NCBI GenBank assembly: GCA_937141995.1
Contig: CAKZQX010001022.1
Span: 1 to 6,546, forward strand
Source: an uncultured Chloroflexaceae bacterium
GTDB taxonomy: Bacteria > Chloroflexota > Chloroflexia > Chloroflexales > Chloroflexaceae
Reading direction: 5' to 3'
Length of the DNA stretch: 6,546 nt
Below the pieces are notes generated by a model. The model made no database searches. It was not told the DNA's origin and saw only the letters and a list, made by a program, of their open reading frames with translations. Each line of letters opens with the position of its first letter. Positions within the stretch are counted from its first letter, which is position 1. A program made the position numbers and the translations under genes. Shown piece after piece: positions 1 to 6,546 of the stretch.

Positions 1-244
1 GTGCTGCTGTCTGCTGGGCAGTCTCCGCCTGGCCAGCGCGATCCTCGGCAAGGACATCGGGCGGAACCTGCGCAGCCATCTGTGACCGGGCAAACGTAAC
101 CAGTTCCGCGATCTTCGCCATCCGCTGCTCCGGCGTAAGCTCGCCCATTCGCAGGGCCATATCAACTTCATTCGTGAAGGCGGCAAGCAAGCGCCAGTAG
201 TGGTTCATCTCCTTACGTGTACGGGTCAGGTCGGTCGTTTGCAT
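1..244 (-). CDS. Hypothetical protein, N-terminal part (runs off the left edge)
   Basis: An open frame reads leftward from an ATG at 244 to the window edge with no stop, giving 81 residues of an incomplete protein starting MQTTDLTRTRKEMNHYW. A strong ribosome binding site (GAGGGGG, 255-249) lies four bases before the ATG, which supports both the gene and this start. The visible part is hydrophilic and probably helical, rich in Met, Ala, Glu and Gln (for example ELTPEQRMAKIAELV near residues 35-49). It becomes Ala/Gln-rich near the edge. There is no signal peptide, membrane segment or motif I recognise, so no function is assigned. It is divergent from the cobalamin fusion gene, with 80 bp between the two starts. 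An in-frame ATG at residue 13 is an alternative start but lacks as good a binding site. Confidence 0.6.
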   Translation of the reverse strand, partial: MQTTDLTRTRKEMNHYWRLLAAFTNEVDMALRMGELTPEQRMAKIAELVTFARSQMAAQVPPDVLAEDRAGQAETAQQTAA

Positions 245-265
245 AAAACCCCCTCTTTTTTATGC
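241..265 (-). promoter_or_regulatory. Inverted repeat enclosing the RBS and start codon of the left-edge gene
   Basis: GCATAAAA (241-248) and TTTTATGC (258-265) are perfect complements separated by nine bases. In the minus-strand transcript the 8-bp A/U-rich stem would contain the AUG, and the loop would hold the GAGGGGG ribosome binding site. It could modulate translation initiation, but the stem is weak (mostly A-U pairs) and it may be coincidental. It is not followed by features of an intrinsic terminator. Confidence 0.3.
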
Positions 266-324
266 GCCAGTGTTGGTACGGTACGCCAATAACTGATGTG
301 ACAACTGTATCATAGGACGAACAG

Positions 325-3300
325 GTGAGCAACCTCATGAACAACGTTTCATTCATCCCCGAACCGGGGAGTGTCTATTTTATCGGGGCGGGGCCGGGTG
401 CGCCCGACCTGATCTCCATCCGGGGGCGGGATATCATTGCCCAGGCGGATCTGATTTTGTATGCGGATAGTCTGGTTGCGCAGAGTGTGGCGGACCTGGG
501 ACGCAAGCCGACTGCGCGTATCGTTGGCTCGGCGGACCTGCACCTGGAGCAGATTGTCGCGCTGATGATCGAAACTGCGCAGGCGGGTGGGGTGGTGGCG
601 CGGGTGCATAGCGGCGATCCGGCGCTCTATGGCGCAACCCTTGAGCAGATGGCGCTCCTGGAGGATGCCGGTGTGCCGTATAGTGTTGTGCCCGGCATTA
701 CGGCTGCGTTTGCCGCCGCTGCTCGCCTCGGCGTTGAACTCACTGTGCCGGAGTTAGTTCAGACGATCATCCTGACGCGCGCGGCGGGGCGCACCCCTAT
801 GCCGGAGGGCGAGGAACTGCGCAGTCTGGCGGCCCATGGTTCATCGGTGGCGATCTACCTGAGCATTACGCGCATCCAGCAGGTAGTCACGGATCTGCTG
901 GCGGGGGGCGCATATACGCCGGAGACGCCGGTTGCCGTCCTGCACAAAGTTACCTGGCCTGACGAGAGCATGGTTATGGGCACGCTGAGTGATATTGTGG
1001 CAAAGGTCAGAGCGGCGGGCTACAACCGGCAGGCGCTAATCCTGGTCAGTCCGACGCTGGACCCGGCACTCAAACAGGCAGATCGACGTGTCAGCAAACT
1101 CTACGACCATGGGTTCACCCATGGCTTTCGTCGGGCAGCCACATCTGATGTCGGATCGGTTGACCCCGCTGCCACCGCGCCGGGTGCGACCCGACCGGAC
1201 GCTCCCCAGGTTGCCATTATTACCGTCACGCGGGCAGGGACGCAACTGGCGGCGCGGCTGGCGCAGCAACTCCAGGCCGAGCTGATTGTGCCCGAGCGTT
1301 TCGTGGAACAGATTGCCGACGCACCTGTCACCCCGGTACCCTACTCCGGCTCGGTGGTGCAGGTGATTCGCCGGGGCTGGGGGCAGTATCGTCAGTTGTT
1401 GCTGGTGATGGCGACCGGCATTGCCGTACGCGCGGTGGCTCCGCGACTGGGGCACAAGGCGCACGACCCGGCGGTCATCTGCATGGACGAAACCGGGAGC
1501 GCGGTTATTCCGCTGCTGGGCGGGCATCAGGCAGGCGCAAACGAACTGGCCCGGCGGGTTGCCGCGCTGACCGGCGGGCAGGCTGCCATCACCACCGCCA
1601 GCGATGTGCAGCACAAGCCGGCACTCGATCAGTTGGGGCAGGATGCCGGCTGGCGGATTGCGCCTGGTAGTGCCCTGACACACGCCAGCGCATGCCTGGT
1701 GAATGGCGAGTTGCTAGGCGTCTATCTTGATCCGGTGTTGAGTGAACTGCGGCCCGATCTGACCTGGCTGGAGCAGGCCGACAACCTGGTGCCGGTGGCC
1801 TCCCTGGAAGAGTTGAACACGCCGACCTATGCCGCCGGGTTGATCATCAGCCAGCGCCGTCTCGACAAGCAGCAACATCTGCTGGCGAAAAGCGTGCTCT
1901 ACCACCCGCCGCAACTGGTGGTCGGGATGGGCTGCCGGCGCGGTGTACCGGCGGCGGAACTGCGTGCAGCGCTGGAGGAGACGCTGGTCACTGCGGGTCT
2001 GGCGCTTGCCGGCGTTGCGGCCCTGGCAACGGTCGATCTGAAAGCAGATGAGCCGGGACTGCGCGAACTGGCTGCGGAACTGGATATCCCCCTGCAGAGC
2101 ATTGCGCGGGAGCGGTTAGCCGCGCTGGATGCCGGGGAGTTCAGCCCCAGCGCCGCGCAGGAAAAGCTGGACCTGCCGGGCGTGGCCGAACCCTGCGCCC
2201 AACTGGCATCGGGCGGCAACTTGCTCGTCCCCAAACGCCGCTTTGAGCGTTGCACCGTTGCAATTGCGTTGCGCAGCAGGACGCAGGATGTAGGACAAAA
2301 GACGAATGGTGCGCAATCGGATCGTTCTCTCCCTACTGCGCATCTGGCCCTGGTCAGCATTGGGCCGGGTGATCCGGCGCAGATGACGCCGGCGGCGCGG
2401 GAGGCGCTGACTTCCGCCGATGTGATTATCGGCTATCAGACCTATGTTGAGCAGGTGCGGCCGTTGCTGGCCCCCCACCAGGAAATTATTTCCCGCGCGA
2501 TGAAGAGTGAGATGGAGCGTGCGGCGGAGGCGCTCGATCGGGCGGCAGCGGGGCGCCGGGTGGCACTCATCAGCAGCGGCGATATCGGCGTCTACGCGAT
2601 GGCCGGGCCGGTGTTTGAACTGCTGCATCAGCGTGACTGGCCGGGCAGCGCGCCGGAAGTGCTGGTTTTGCCGGGGGTGAGCGCGTTGCAAGCGGCGGCG
2701 GCGCGTCTGGGGGCTGCCATCAACCATGACTTCTGTGCCATCAGCCTGAGCGATCTGCTGACGCCTTGGGAGCTGATCGAGCGGCGGCTCTGGGCGGCGG
2801 CCCGGGGCGATTTTGTGGTGGCGCTCTATAATCCGCGCAGCCGGGAGCGCCACTGGCAACTGGGGCAGGCCCAATCAATCCTGCTGAACTATCGCCCACC
2901 GACGACGCCGGCAGCGATTGTGCGCAACGTTACCCGCCCCGATGAGACGCTGACCCTGACCACCCTGGCCGAGCTTGACCCGGCCCAGGCGGATATGTTT
3001 AGCCTGGTGTTGATCGGCAACAGCCAGAGCTATCGCTTTGGAGAACGGATGGTCACGCCGAGGGGCTATGCGGGGAAGAACCGGGGCCGGGAGCAGGGGA
3101 GAACTGAGAACCGCGAAGCGGCGGGTCAACCGTCAGAAGAGCAGACCGCTGGTGCGCAATTCCCGGTTTCCGGTGCAGCCTATCCAATTACGCTAACGCG
3201 GATGGCGAGTGTGCCGGTGCTTGTGGTGGGCGGTGGCGCGGTGGGTGAGCGCAAGGTGGCCGGGTTGCTGGCGGTTGGCGCGACGGTACGCCTGATCAGT

Positions 3301-3657
3301 CCGCAGGTGACAACGCAACTGGCAGCGTGGGCGGAGGCGGGGCGGATTCGCTGGGAAGCGCGGGCGTACCGGGCGGGCGAACTGGCCGAGGCAGATGCGC
3401 CGCCGCTACTGGTGTTCGCGGCCACTGACCAGCGCGCGGTCAATGCGCAGGTCGCGCGCGAGGCGCTGGCGCAGGGGCGGCTCTGCAATGTCGCCGATGT
3501 CCCGGAGGAGGGGACATTCCACCTGCCGGCGCTGCAGCGGGAGGCGGGCCTGACGATTGCCGTGAGTACGGACGGCACGAGCCCGGCGCGCGCGCGGCAG
3601 GTGCGCGATCAACTGGTCGCCTGGCTGCGGCAGCAGGGGGCGGGTCAGGACATGTAA
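325..3657 (+). CDS. cobM-cbiG-cobJ: Four-domain cobalamin biosynthesis fusion: CobM/CbiF - CbiG - CobJ/CbiH - precorrin-2 dehydrogenase
   Basis: This 1110-residue cytoplasmic protein strings together four corrin-ring enzymes. Residues 16-262 are a tetrapyrrole methylase of the precorrin-4 C11 type (GAGPGAPDL 21-29, HSGDPALYG 95-103, VVPGIT 121-126, TRAAGRTPMPE 151-161, HKVTWPDE 207-214). Residues 293-650 are a full-length CbiG (GIAVRAVAP 365-373, MDETG 387-391 and LLGGHQAGAN 397-406, GMGCRRGVP 534-542, DLPGVAEPCA 616-625), which removes the C20 carbon as acetaldehyde. Residues 673-915 are a precorrin-3B C17-methyltransferase (IGPGDP 679-684, SSGDIGVYAMA 750-760, LPGVSALQAAAARLG from 782, ALYNPRS 833-839, VRNVTRPDE 866-874). 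Residues 953-1110 are a NAD-dependent precorrin-2 dehydrogenase (VGGGAVGERK 968-977; D1058 in CNVADVP matches catalytic Asp104 of CysG; GTSPARA from 1084). Linkers at about 263-292, 651-672 and 916-952 are polar and low in complexity. The GTG start has AGGA (314-317) seven bases upstream; an ATG at 337 is an alternative. I see no terminator after the stop. Confidence 0.93.
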   Translation: MSNLMNNVSFIPEPGSVYFIGAGPGAPDLISIRGRDIIAQADLILYADSLVAQSVADLGRKPTARIVGSADLHLEQIVALMIETAQAGGVVARVHSGDPALYGATLEQMALLEDAGVPYSVVPGITAAFAAAARLGVELTVPELVQTIILTRAAGRTPMPEGEELRSLAAHGSSVAIYLSITRIQQVVTDLLAGGAYTPETPVAVLHKVTWPDESMVMGTLSDIVAKVRAAGYNRQALILVSPTLDPALKQADRRVSKLYDHGFTHGFRRAATSDVGSVDPAATAPGATRPDAPQVAIITVTRAGTQLAARLAQQLQAELIVPERFVEQIADAPVTPVPYSGSVVQVIRRGWGQYRQLLLVMATGIAVRAVAPRLGHKAHDPAVICMDETGSAVIPLLGGHQAGANELARRVAALTGGQAAITTASDVQHKPALDQLGQDAGWRIAPGSALTHASACLVNGELLGVYLDPVLSELRPDLTWLEQADNLVPVASLEELNTPTYAAGLIISQRRLDKQQHLLAKSVLYHPPQLVVGMGCRRGVPAAELRAALEETLVTAGLALAGVAALATVDLKADEPGLRELAAELDIPLQSIARERLAALDAGEFSPSAAQEKLDLPGVAEPCAQLASGGNLLVPKRRFERCTVAIALRSRTQDVGQKTNGAQSDRSLPTAHLALVSIGPGDPAQMTPAAREALTSADVIIGYQTYVEQVRPLLAPHQEIISRAMKSEMERAAEALDRAAAGRRVALISSGDIGVYAMAGPVFELLHQRDWPGSAPEVLVLPGVSALQAAAARLGAAINHDFCAISLSDLLTPWELIERRLWAAARGDFVVALYNPRSRERHWQLGQAQSILLNYRPPTTPAAIVRNVTRPDETLTLTTLAELDPAQADMFSLVLIGNSQSYRFGERMVTPRGYAGKNRGREQGRTENREAAGQPSEEQTAGAQFPVSGAAYPITLTRMASVPVLVVGGGAVGERKVAGLLAVGATVRLISPQVTTQLAAWAEAGRIRWEARAYRAGELAEADAPPLLVFAATDQRAVNAQVAREALAQGRLCNVADVPEEGTFHLPALQREAGLTIAVSTDGTSPARARQVRDQLVAWLRQQGAGQDM

Positions 3658-3677
3658 TACTGATTTGTTGTTATAGC

Positions 3678-3704
3678 CACAGAGGGCACAGAGAACACAG
3701 AGAT
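3678..3704. repeat. Three tandem 9-mers, CACAGAGNN type
   Basis: CACAGAGGG, CACAGAGAA and CACAGAGAT follow one another exactly, 21 bases after the stop of the fusion gene. From memory, CACAGAG-rich tracts of this kind recur in intergenic DNA of many unrelated bacteria; no function is established here. Three units are too few to call a satellite with certainty. Confidence 0.6.
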
Positions 3705-3752
3705 GATGAATGGGAACGTGTCGCCCTCGCCCGTTACGCCCGTTCCGGCTCA

Positions 3753-3781
3753 TTGCCGGGTTGATGGCGAACTGGTATAAA
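3753..3781 (+). promoter_or_regulatory. Sigma70-like promoter with extended -10, reading into a hairpin
   Basis: TTGCCG (3753-3758) and TATAAA (3776-3781) are separated by exactly 17 bases, and TGG precedes the -10 element, giving an extended -10. Transcription would begin near 3788 and run into the 13-bp inverted repeat at 3808-3842. No convincing coding frame follows on the plus strand; the best are about 17-24 codons. It may drive a small RNA or be a chance match. Confidence 0.4.
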
Positions 3782-3807
3782 ACATACAATTTGCATATGT
3801 CGCGTGG

Positions 3808-3842
3808 GTGAACAGGATGCAGCCTCGCCGCATCCTGTTCAC
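3808..3842. repeat. Perfect 13-bp inverted repeat (hairpin), 9-base loop
   Basis: GTGAACAGGATGC (3808-3820) and GCATCCTGTTCAC (3830-3842) pair without mismatch around the loop AGCCTCGCC. Neither side is followed by a T-run, so it is not a classical intrinsic terminator in either direction. It could still be a U-tail-less terminator, an RNA stabilising stem or a protein-binding palindrome. On the minus strand it begins at the stop codon of the possible small broken gene at 3839-3995. On the plus strand it lies about 20 bases after the predicted transcription start. Confidence 0.75.
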
Positions 3843-3995
3843 ATGGGTCGGATTACGTCCGCTGCAATGATTTGTTGAGCCGCGTGTTCTACAAGCTCTA
3901 CCGTTGCCCCATTCATCAGCGGGCTGAGTGCCATAAGTCCGGGGTTGGATAGCACACAGTCGCGTCAGACGCTTGCGCGGAATATCCGTATACAT
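3839..3995 (-). pseudogene. Possible small gene broken by a one-base shift (51 residues if repaired)
   Basis: Reading leftward from an ATG at 3995, the frame starts MYTDIPRKRLTRLCAIQP. If one base is dropped from the C4 run (GGGG at 3941-3944 on the plus strand), it continues as GLMALSPLMNGATVEL, then VEHAAQQIIAADVIRPM, and stops at 3839-3841. The second half reads like a soluble amphipathic helix region, and the stop falls at the edge of the 13-bp hairpin. Without the shift, the frame gives a cysteine- and arginine-rich, unprotein-like tail. I do not recognise a family. Third-position GC in the second half is only about one half, lower than in neighbouring genes. It could be a decayed gene, a sequencing error or chance. 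Confidence 0.22.
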
Positions 3996-4062
3996 ATGAA
4001 CTTCTTATCTGTCTCATAGAATCTATTCCATAATAGCACACGGCACACTGGCTTGATAACGG

Positions 4063-5280
<1,218 letters not shown>

Positions 5281-5342
5281 CTATTCTGGTTTATCATGGT
5301 ATCGTTGGCAAAGCAGCAAATCATACGGTAACGAGGTTATAG

Positions 5343-6128
5343 ATGGCTGGTAAAGCATACCTGGTGGGGGGCGGCCCCGGACGGGCCGACCTGATAACGG
5401 TGCGCGGGTTGAACCTGCTGCGCCAGGCGGATGTCCTGCTCTATGATCATCTGATTGCGCCCGAACTGCTCAAGGAGGTACCGCCTCACGCCGAGTTGAT
5501 CTCGGTGGGCAAGGGGCCAAAGCATCATCTGATGGATCAGGGGCAGATCAATGAACTCCTGGTTGCACGGGTGCGAGCGGGCAAACAGGTGGTGCGGCTC
5601 AAGGGCGGCGACCCGTTTGTCTTTGGGCATGGTGGGGAGGAGTTGCTGGCGCTGGCGCAGGCCGGTCTGCCGTTCGAGGTAGTGCCGGGGATCTCCTCGG
5701 CGCTGGCAGTGCCGGCCTATGCCGGGGTGCCGCTGACCCACCGCGACCTGGCCTCGGCCTTTGCGGTTGTCACCGGCCACGAAGCCCCGGAGCGCCCGGA
5801 GAGCAGCGTTGACTGGAACGCGCTGGCGCAGGTGCCCACCCTGGTAATCTTGATGGGACTCAAGCGCAGTGGTAGCATCTGCGCGGCACTGCTGGCGGCG
5901 GGACGCGCGCCGGATACGCCCGCGGTTGCCATCAGTTGGGGCACGACGGATCAGCAGCAGGTGGTGCGGAGCAACCTGCATGAACTACCGGCGGCCGTGG
6001 CCGACCTGCCCACCCCGGTGGTGCTGGTCATCGGCAAGGTTGCGGGGCTGGCGGAGGCACTCGCCTGGTTTCAGTCGGACGGACTGGCGCCCGGGTTTGT
6101 GCCGTTGCTGCGGGAGCAGCCGTCATAG
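5343..6128 (+). CDS. cobA: Uroporphyrinogen-III C-methyltransferase (SUMT)
   Basis: CobA methylates uroporphyrinogen III at C2 and C7 with two S-adenosylmethionines to give precorrin-2, the branch-point for cobalamin, siroheme and related tetrapyrroles. The 261-residue protein has the normal single-domain SUMT length. It shows the glycine-rich loop [15 protein letters not shown] (8-22), DVLLYDHL, the diagnostic [16 protein letters not shown] (85-100), [13 protein letters not shown] from 113, GVPLTHR, VVTGHE and [11 protein letters not shown]. The usual FGRGGEE is FGHGGEE here. No HemD or CysG N-domain is fused; the dehydrogenase partner is instead at the C-terminus of the large fusion protein encoded at 325-3657. 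GAGG (5333-5336) lies six bases before the ATG and supports the start. The gene is divergent from the DNA methyltransferase, separated by 152 bp; no convincing -35/-10 pair was found for it. Palindromic repeats begin shortly after its stop. Confidence 0.95.
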   Translation: MAGKAYLVGGGPGRADLITVRGLNLLRQADVLLYDHLIAPELLKEVPPHAELISVGKGPKHHLMDQGQINELLVARVRAGKQVVRLKGGDPFVFGHGGEELLALAQAGLPFEVVPGISSALAVPAYAGVPLTHRDLASAFAVVTGHEAPERPESSVDWNALAQVPTLVILMGLKRSGSICAALLAAGRAPDTPAVAISWGTTDQQQVVRSNLHELPAAVADLPTPVVLVIGKVAGLAEALAWFQSDGLAPGFVPLLREQPS

Positions 6129-6163
6129 GTTGTATGTGATAATGACAGTCGTTGTAGATCACG

Positions 6164-6262
6164 CTTCATAAACTTTGAATTTTAATCCAGACATCTTTGA
6201 TCTGGAGTCCTGGCTTATGAACTTTGAAAATTAATCCAAACATCATCCAACTGGAGTCCCGG
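6164..6262 (+). repeat. Two degenerate ~49-bp direct repeats ending in GGAGTCCYGG
   Basis: Copy one (6164-6213) and copy two (6214-6262) share, in order, CTT(C)AT, AACTTTGAA, TTAATCCA, ACATC and CTGGAGTCC, followed by YGG. They abut exactly, so the period is 49-50 bp. Each ends in the motif that forms the left arm of the palindromic element beginning at 6253, which suggests the repeats are pieces of one interspersed family. Confidence 0.6.
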
Positions 6263-6337
6263 CTTCAGCCGGTTCAGGCGTTTCTGGCAGTAGGCCGCAG
6301 TCCTGGCAGGCATCCCACCGGCTGAAGCCAGGGTTCC
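6253..6337. repeat. Palindromic intergenic repeat, copy 1 (21-bp imperfect terminal arms)
   Basis: The left arm 6253-6273 (GGAGTCCCGGCTTCAGCCGGT) is the reverse complement of 6317-6337 at 18 of 21 positions; the innermost 13 match perfectly (ACCGGCTGAAGCC). About 43 bases lie between. The left arm itself also contains CCGGCTTCAGCCGG, a smaller palindrome. No transposase or target-site duplication is obvious, so it is best called a REP- or MITE-like element. Confidence 0.7.
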
Positions 6338-6372
6338 CGGATGGTATATCTGGAGTATTTTCTAAAAGTTCG

Positions 6373-6446
6373 TCAGCCGGATCAGGCTTTCCGAGCAGTA
6401 TGCTGCGGTCCCGGTAGGCATTCACCGGCTAAAGCCGGGACTCCAG
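6373..6446. repeat. Palindromic intergenic repeat, copy 2 (left arm truncated)
   Basis: This copy aligns with 6265-6337 almost end to end: TCAGCCGG, TCAGGC, GCAGTA, GTCC, AGGCAT, ACCGGCT and AAGCC are shared, with scattered substitutions and one base of length difference. Its right arm (6424-6446) ends in GGGACTCCAG, which is closer to the exact complement of the copy 1 left arm than the right arm of copy 1 is. The outer part of its own left arm is missing or diverged. Confidence 0.65.
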
Positions 6447-6488
6447 TGAGTCACACATATGGGCTATTTTTCCAAGCCTTTCCAGTAT

Positions 6489-6506
6489 AACGACAGGGGT
6501 GTCGTT
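6489..6506. repeat. 7-bp hairpin with GGGG loop
   Basis: AACGACA (6489-6495) pairs perfectly with TGTCGTT (6500-6506) around GGGG. It is followed by TCGGGGG rather than a T-run, so it is not a standard terminator. Its role is unknown. Confidence 0.45.
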
Positions 6507-6546
6507 TCGGGGGTTTAACATGTAGTTACAACGATGATCTTTTCGG

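Larger units (their letters stand above)
3658..4062. other. 405-bp intergenic region between convergent genes
   Basis: This gap lies between the stop of the cobalamin fusion and the stop of the convergent DNA methyltransferase. Its base composition is visibly lower in GC than the flanking genes. It holds a 9-base tandem repeat, a promoter-like sequence, a long perfect hairpin and a possible broken small gene, each listed separately. I found no tRNA, no B12-box riboswitch and no hairpin with a T-run for either flanking gene. Confidence 0.8.
6129..6546. other. 418-bp repeat-bearing region with no supportable gene
   Basis: From the cobA stop to the window end no frame has a plausible start, binding site and protein-like sequence. 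The one longer minus-strand frame (6243-6425) lies inside palindromic repeats. The region holds a degenerate ~49-bp direct repeat, two related palindromic elements and a small hairpin, listed separately. An ATG at 6533 reads open to the edge but is too short to judge. Confidence 0.75.

Noticed and set aside
245..324. Cobalamin riboswitch upstream of the fusion gene, or in 5191-5342 upstream of cobA
   Set aside because: The 80-bp spacer is too short, no GCCACTG-type B12 box is visible in either leader, and no supporting structure was seen.
1036..1683. Long minus-strand frame (215 codons) opposite the CobM-CbiG region
   Set aside because: It lies wholly inside the strongly supported fusion gene, is Arg/Gln/His-rich and shows no motif. 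Such antisense frames are common in GC-rich genes.
2116..2874. Minus-strand frame of 252 codons opposite CbiG-CobJ
   Set aside because: Composition is dominated by Arg, Gln, His and Pro, with no recognisable domain; it is a shadow of the sense coding sequence.
3808..3842. Intrinsic terminator for the fusion gene or the methyltransferase
   Set aside because: The stem is perfect but there is no T-run on either strand. It also sits about 150-220 bp from both stop codons.
3750..3995. 81-codon minus-strand frame in the intergenic gap, taken as an intact gene
   Set aside because: Its second half crosses the hairpin and the promoter-like sequence and is Cys/Arg-rich. A frameshifted reading ending at 3839 looks more protein-like, so only a possible broken gene is listed.
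5337..5981. Minus-strand frame of 214 codons opposite cobA
   Set aside because: cobA is certain from its motifs, and the antisense product is low-complexity with no family resemblance.
6243..6425. 60-codon minus-strand frame after cobA
   Set aside because: It is made almost entirely of the two palindromic repeat copies and is unlikely to be coding.
6164..6446. CRISPR array
   Set aside because: Repeat units are degenerate, abut directly or differ in arrangement, and are not separated by unique spacers of constant length. No cas gene is present.

Overview
The window is GC-rich bacterial DNA with three confidently assigned genes, all using S-adenosylmethionine, plus one partial unknown gene at the left edge. 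The taxon cannot be fixed from sequence alone. The CobM-CbiG-CobJ fusion, the high GC content and the intergenic CCGGCTGAAGCC-type palindromes are what I would expect of a Chloroflexota (Chloroflexales-like) genome, but this is inference.

Layout: positions 1-244 carry the start of an unrecognised gene on the minus strand, open at the window edge. A short divergent spacer (245-324) separates it from a very long plus-strand gene (325-3657). That gene encodes four cobalamin-pathway units in one polypeptide: precorrin-4 C11-methyltransferase (CobM/CbiF), CbiG, precorrin-3B C17-methyltransferase (CobJ/CbiH) and a C-terminal precorrin-2 dehydrogenase (SirC / CysG N-domain type). A 405-bp gap (3658-4062) follows, with a short 9-mer tandem repeat, a good promoter-like sequence, a 13-bp perfect hairpin and a possible frameshifted small gene. 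Next, on the minus strand, is a CcrM-type adenine DNA methyltransferase (4063-5190), convergent with the fusion gene. Divergent from it is cobA (5343-6128), uroporphyrinogen-III C-methyltransferase. The last 418 bp (6129-6546) hold no supportable gene but contain direct and palindromic intergenic repeats.

How the genes fit together: CobA makes precorrin-2 from uroporphyrinogen III. The dehydrogenase domain of the fusion would oxidise it to sirohydrochlorin. After chelation and C20 methylation by enzymes not in this window, the CobJ, CobM and CbiG domains would carry out 17-methylation with ring contraction, 11-methylation, and lactone opening with loss of C20. CbiG points to the early-cobalt (anaerobic-type) route. 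The DNA methyltransferase has no restriction partner here and looks like a solitary GANTC methylase. By eye, GANTC sites are scarce in the window and half of them lie in the small repeat block after cobA.
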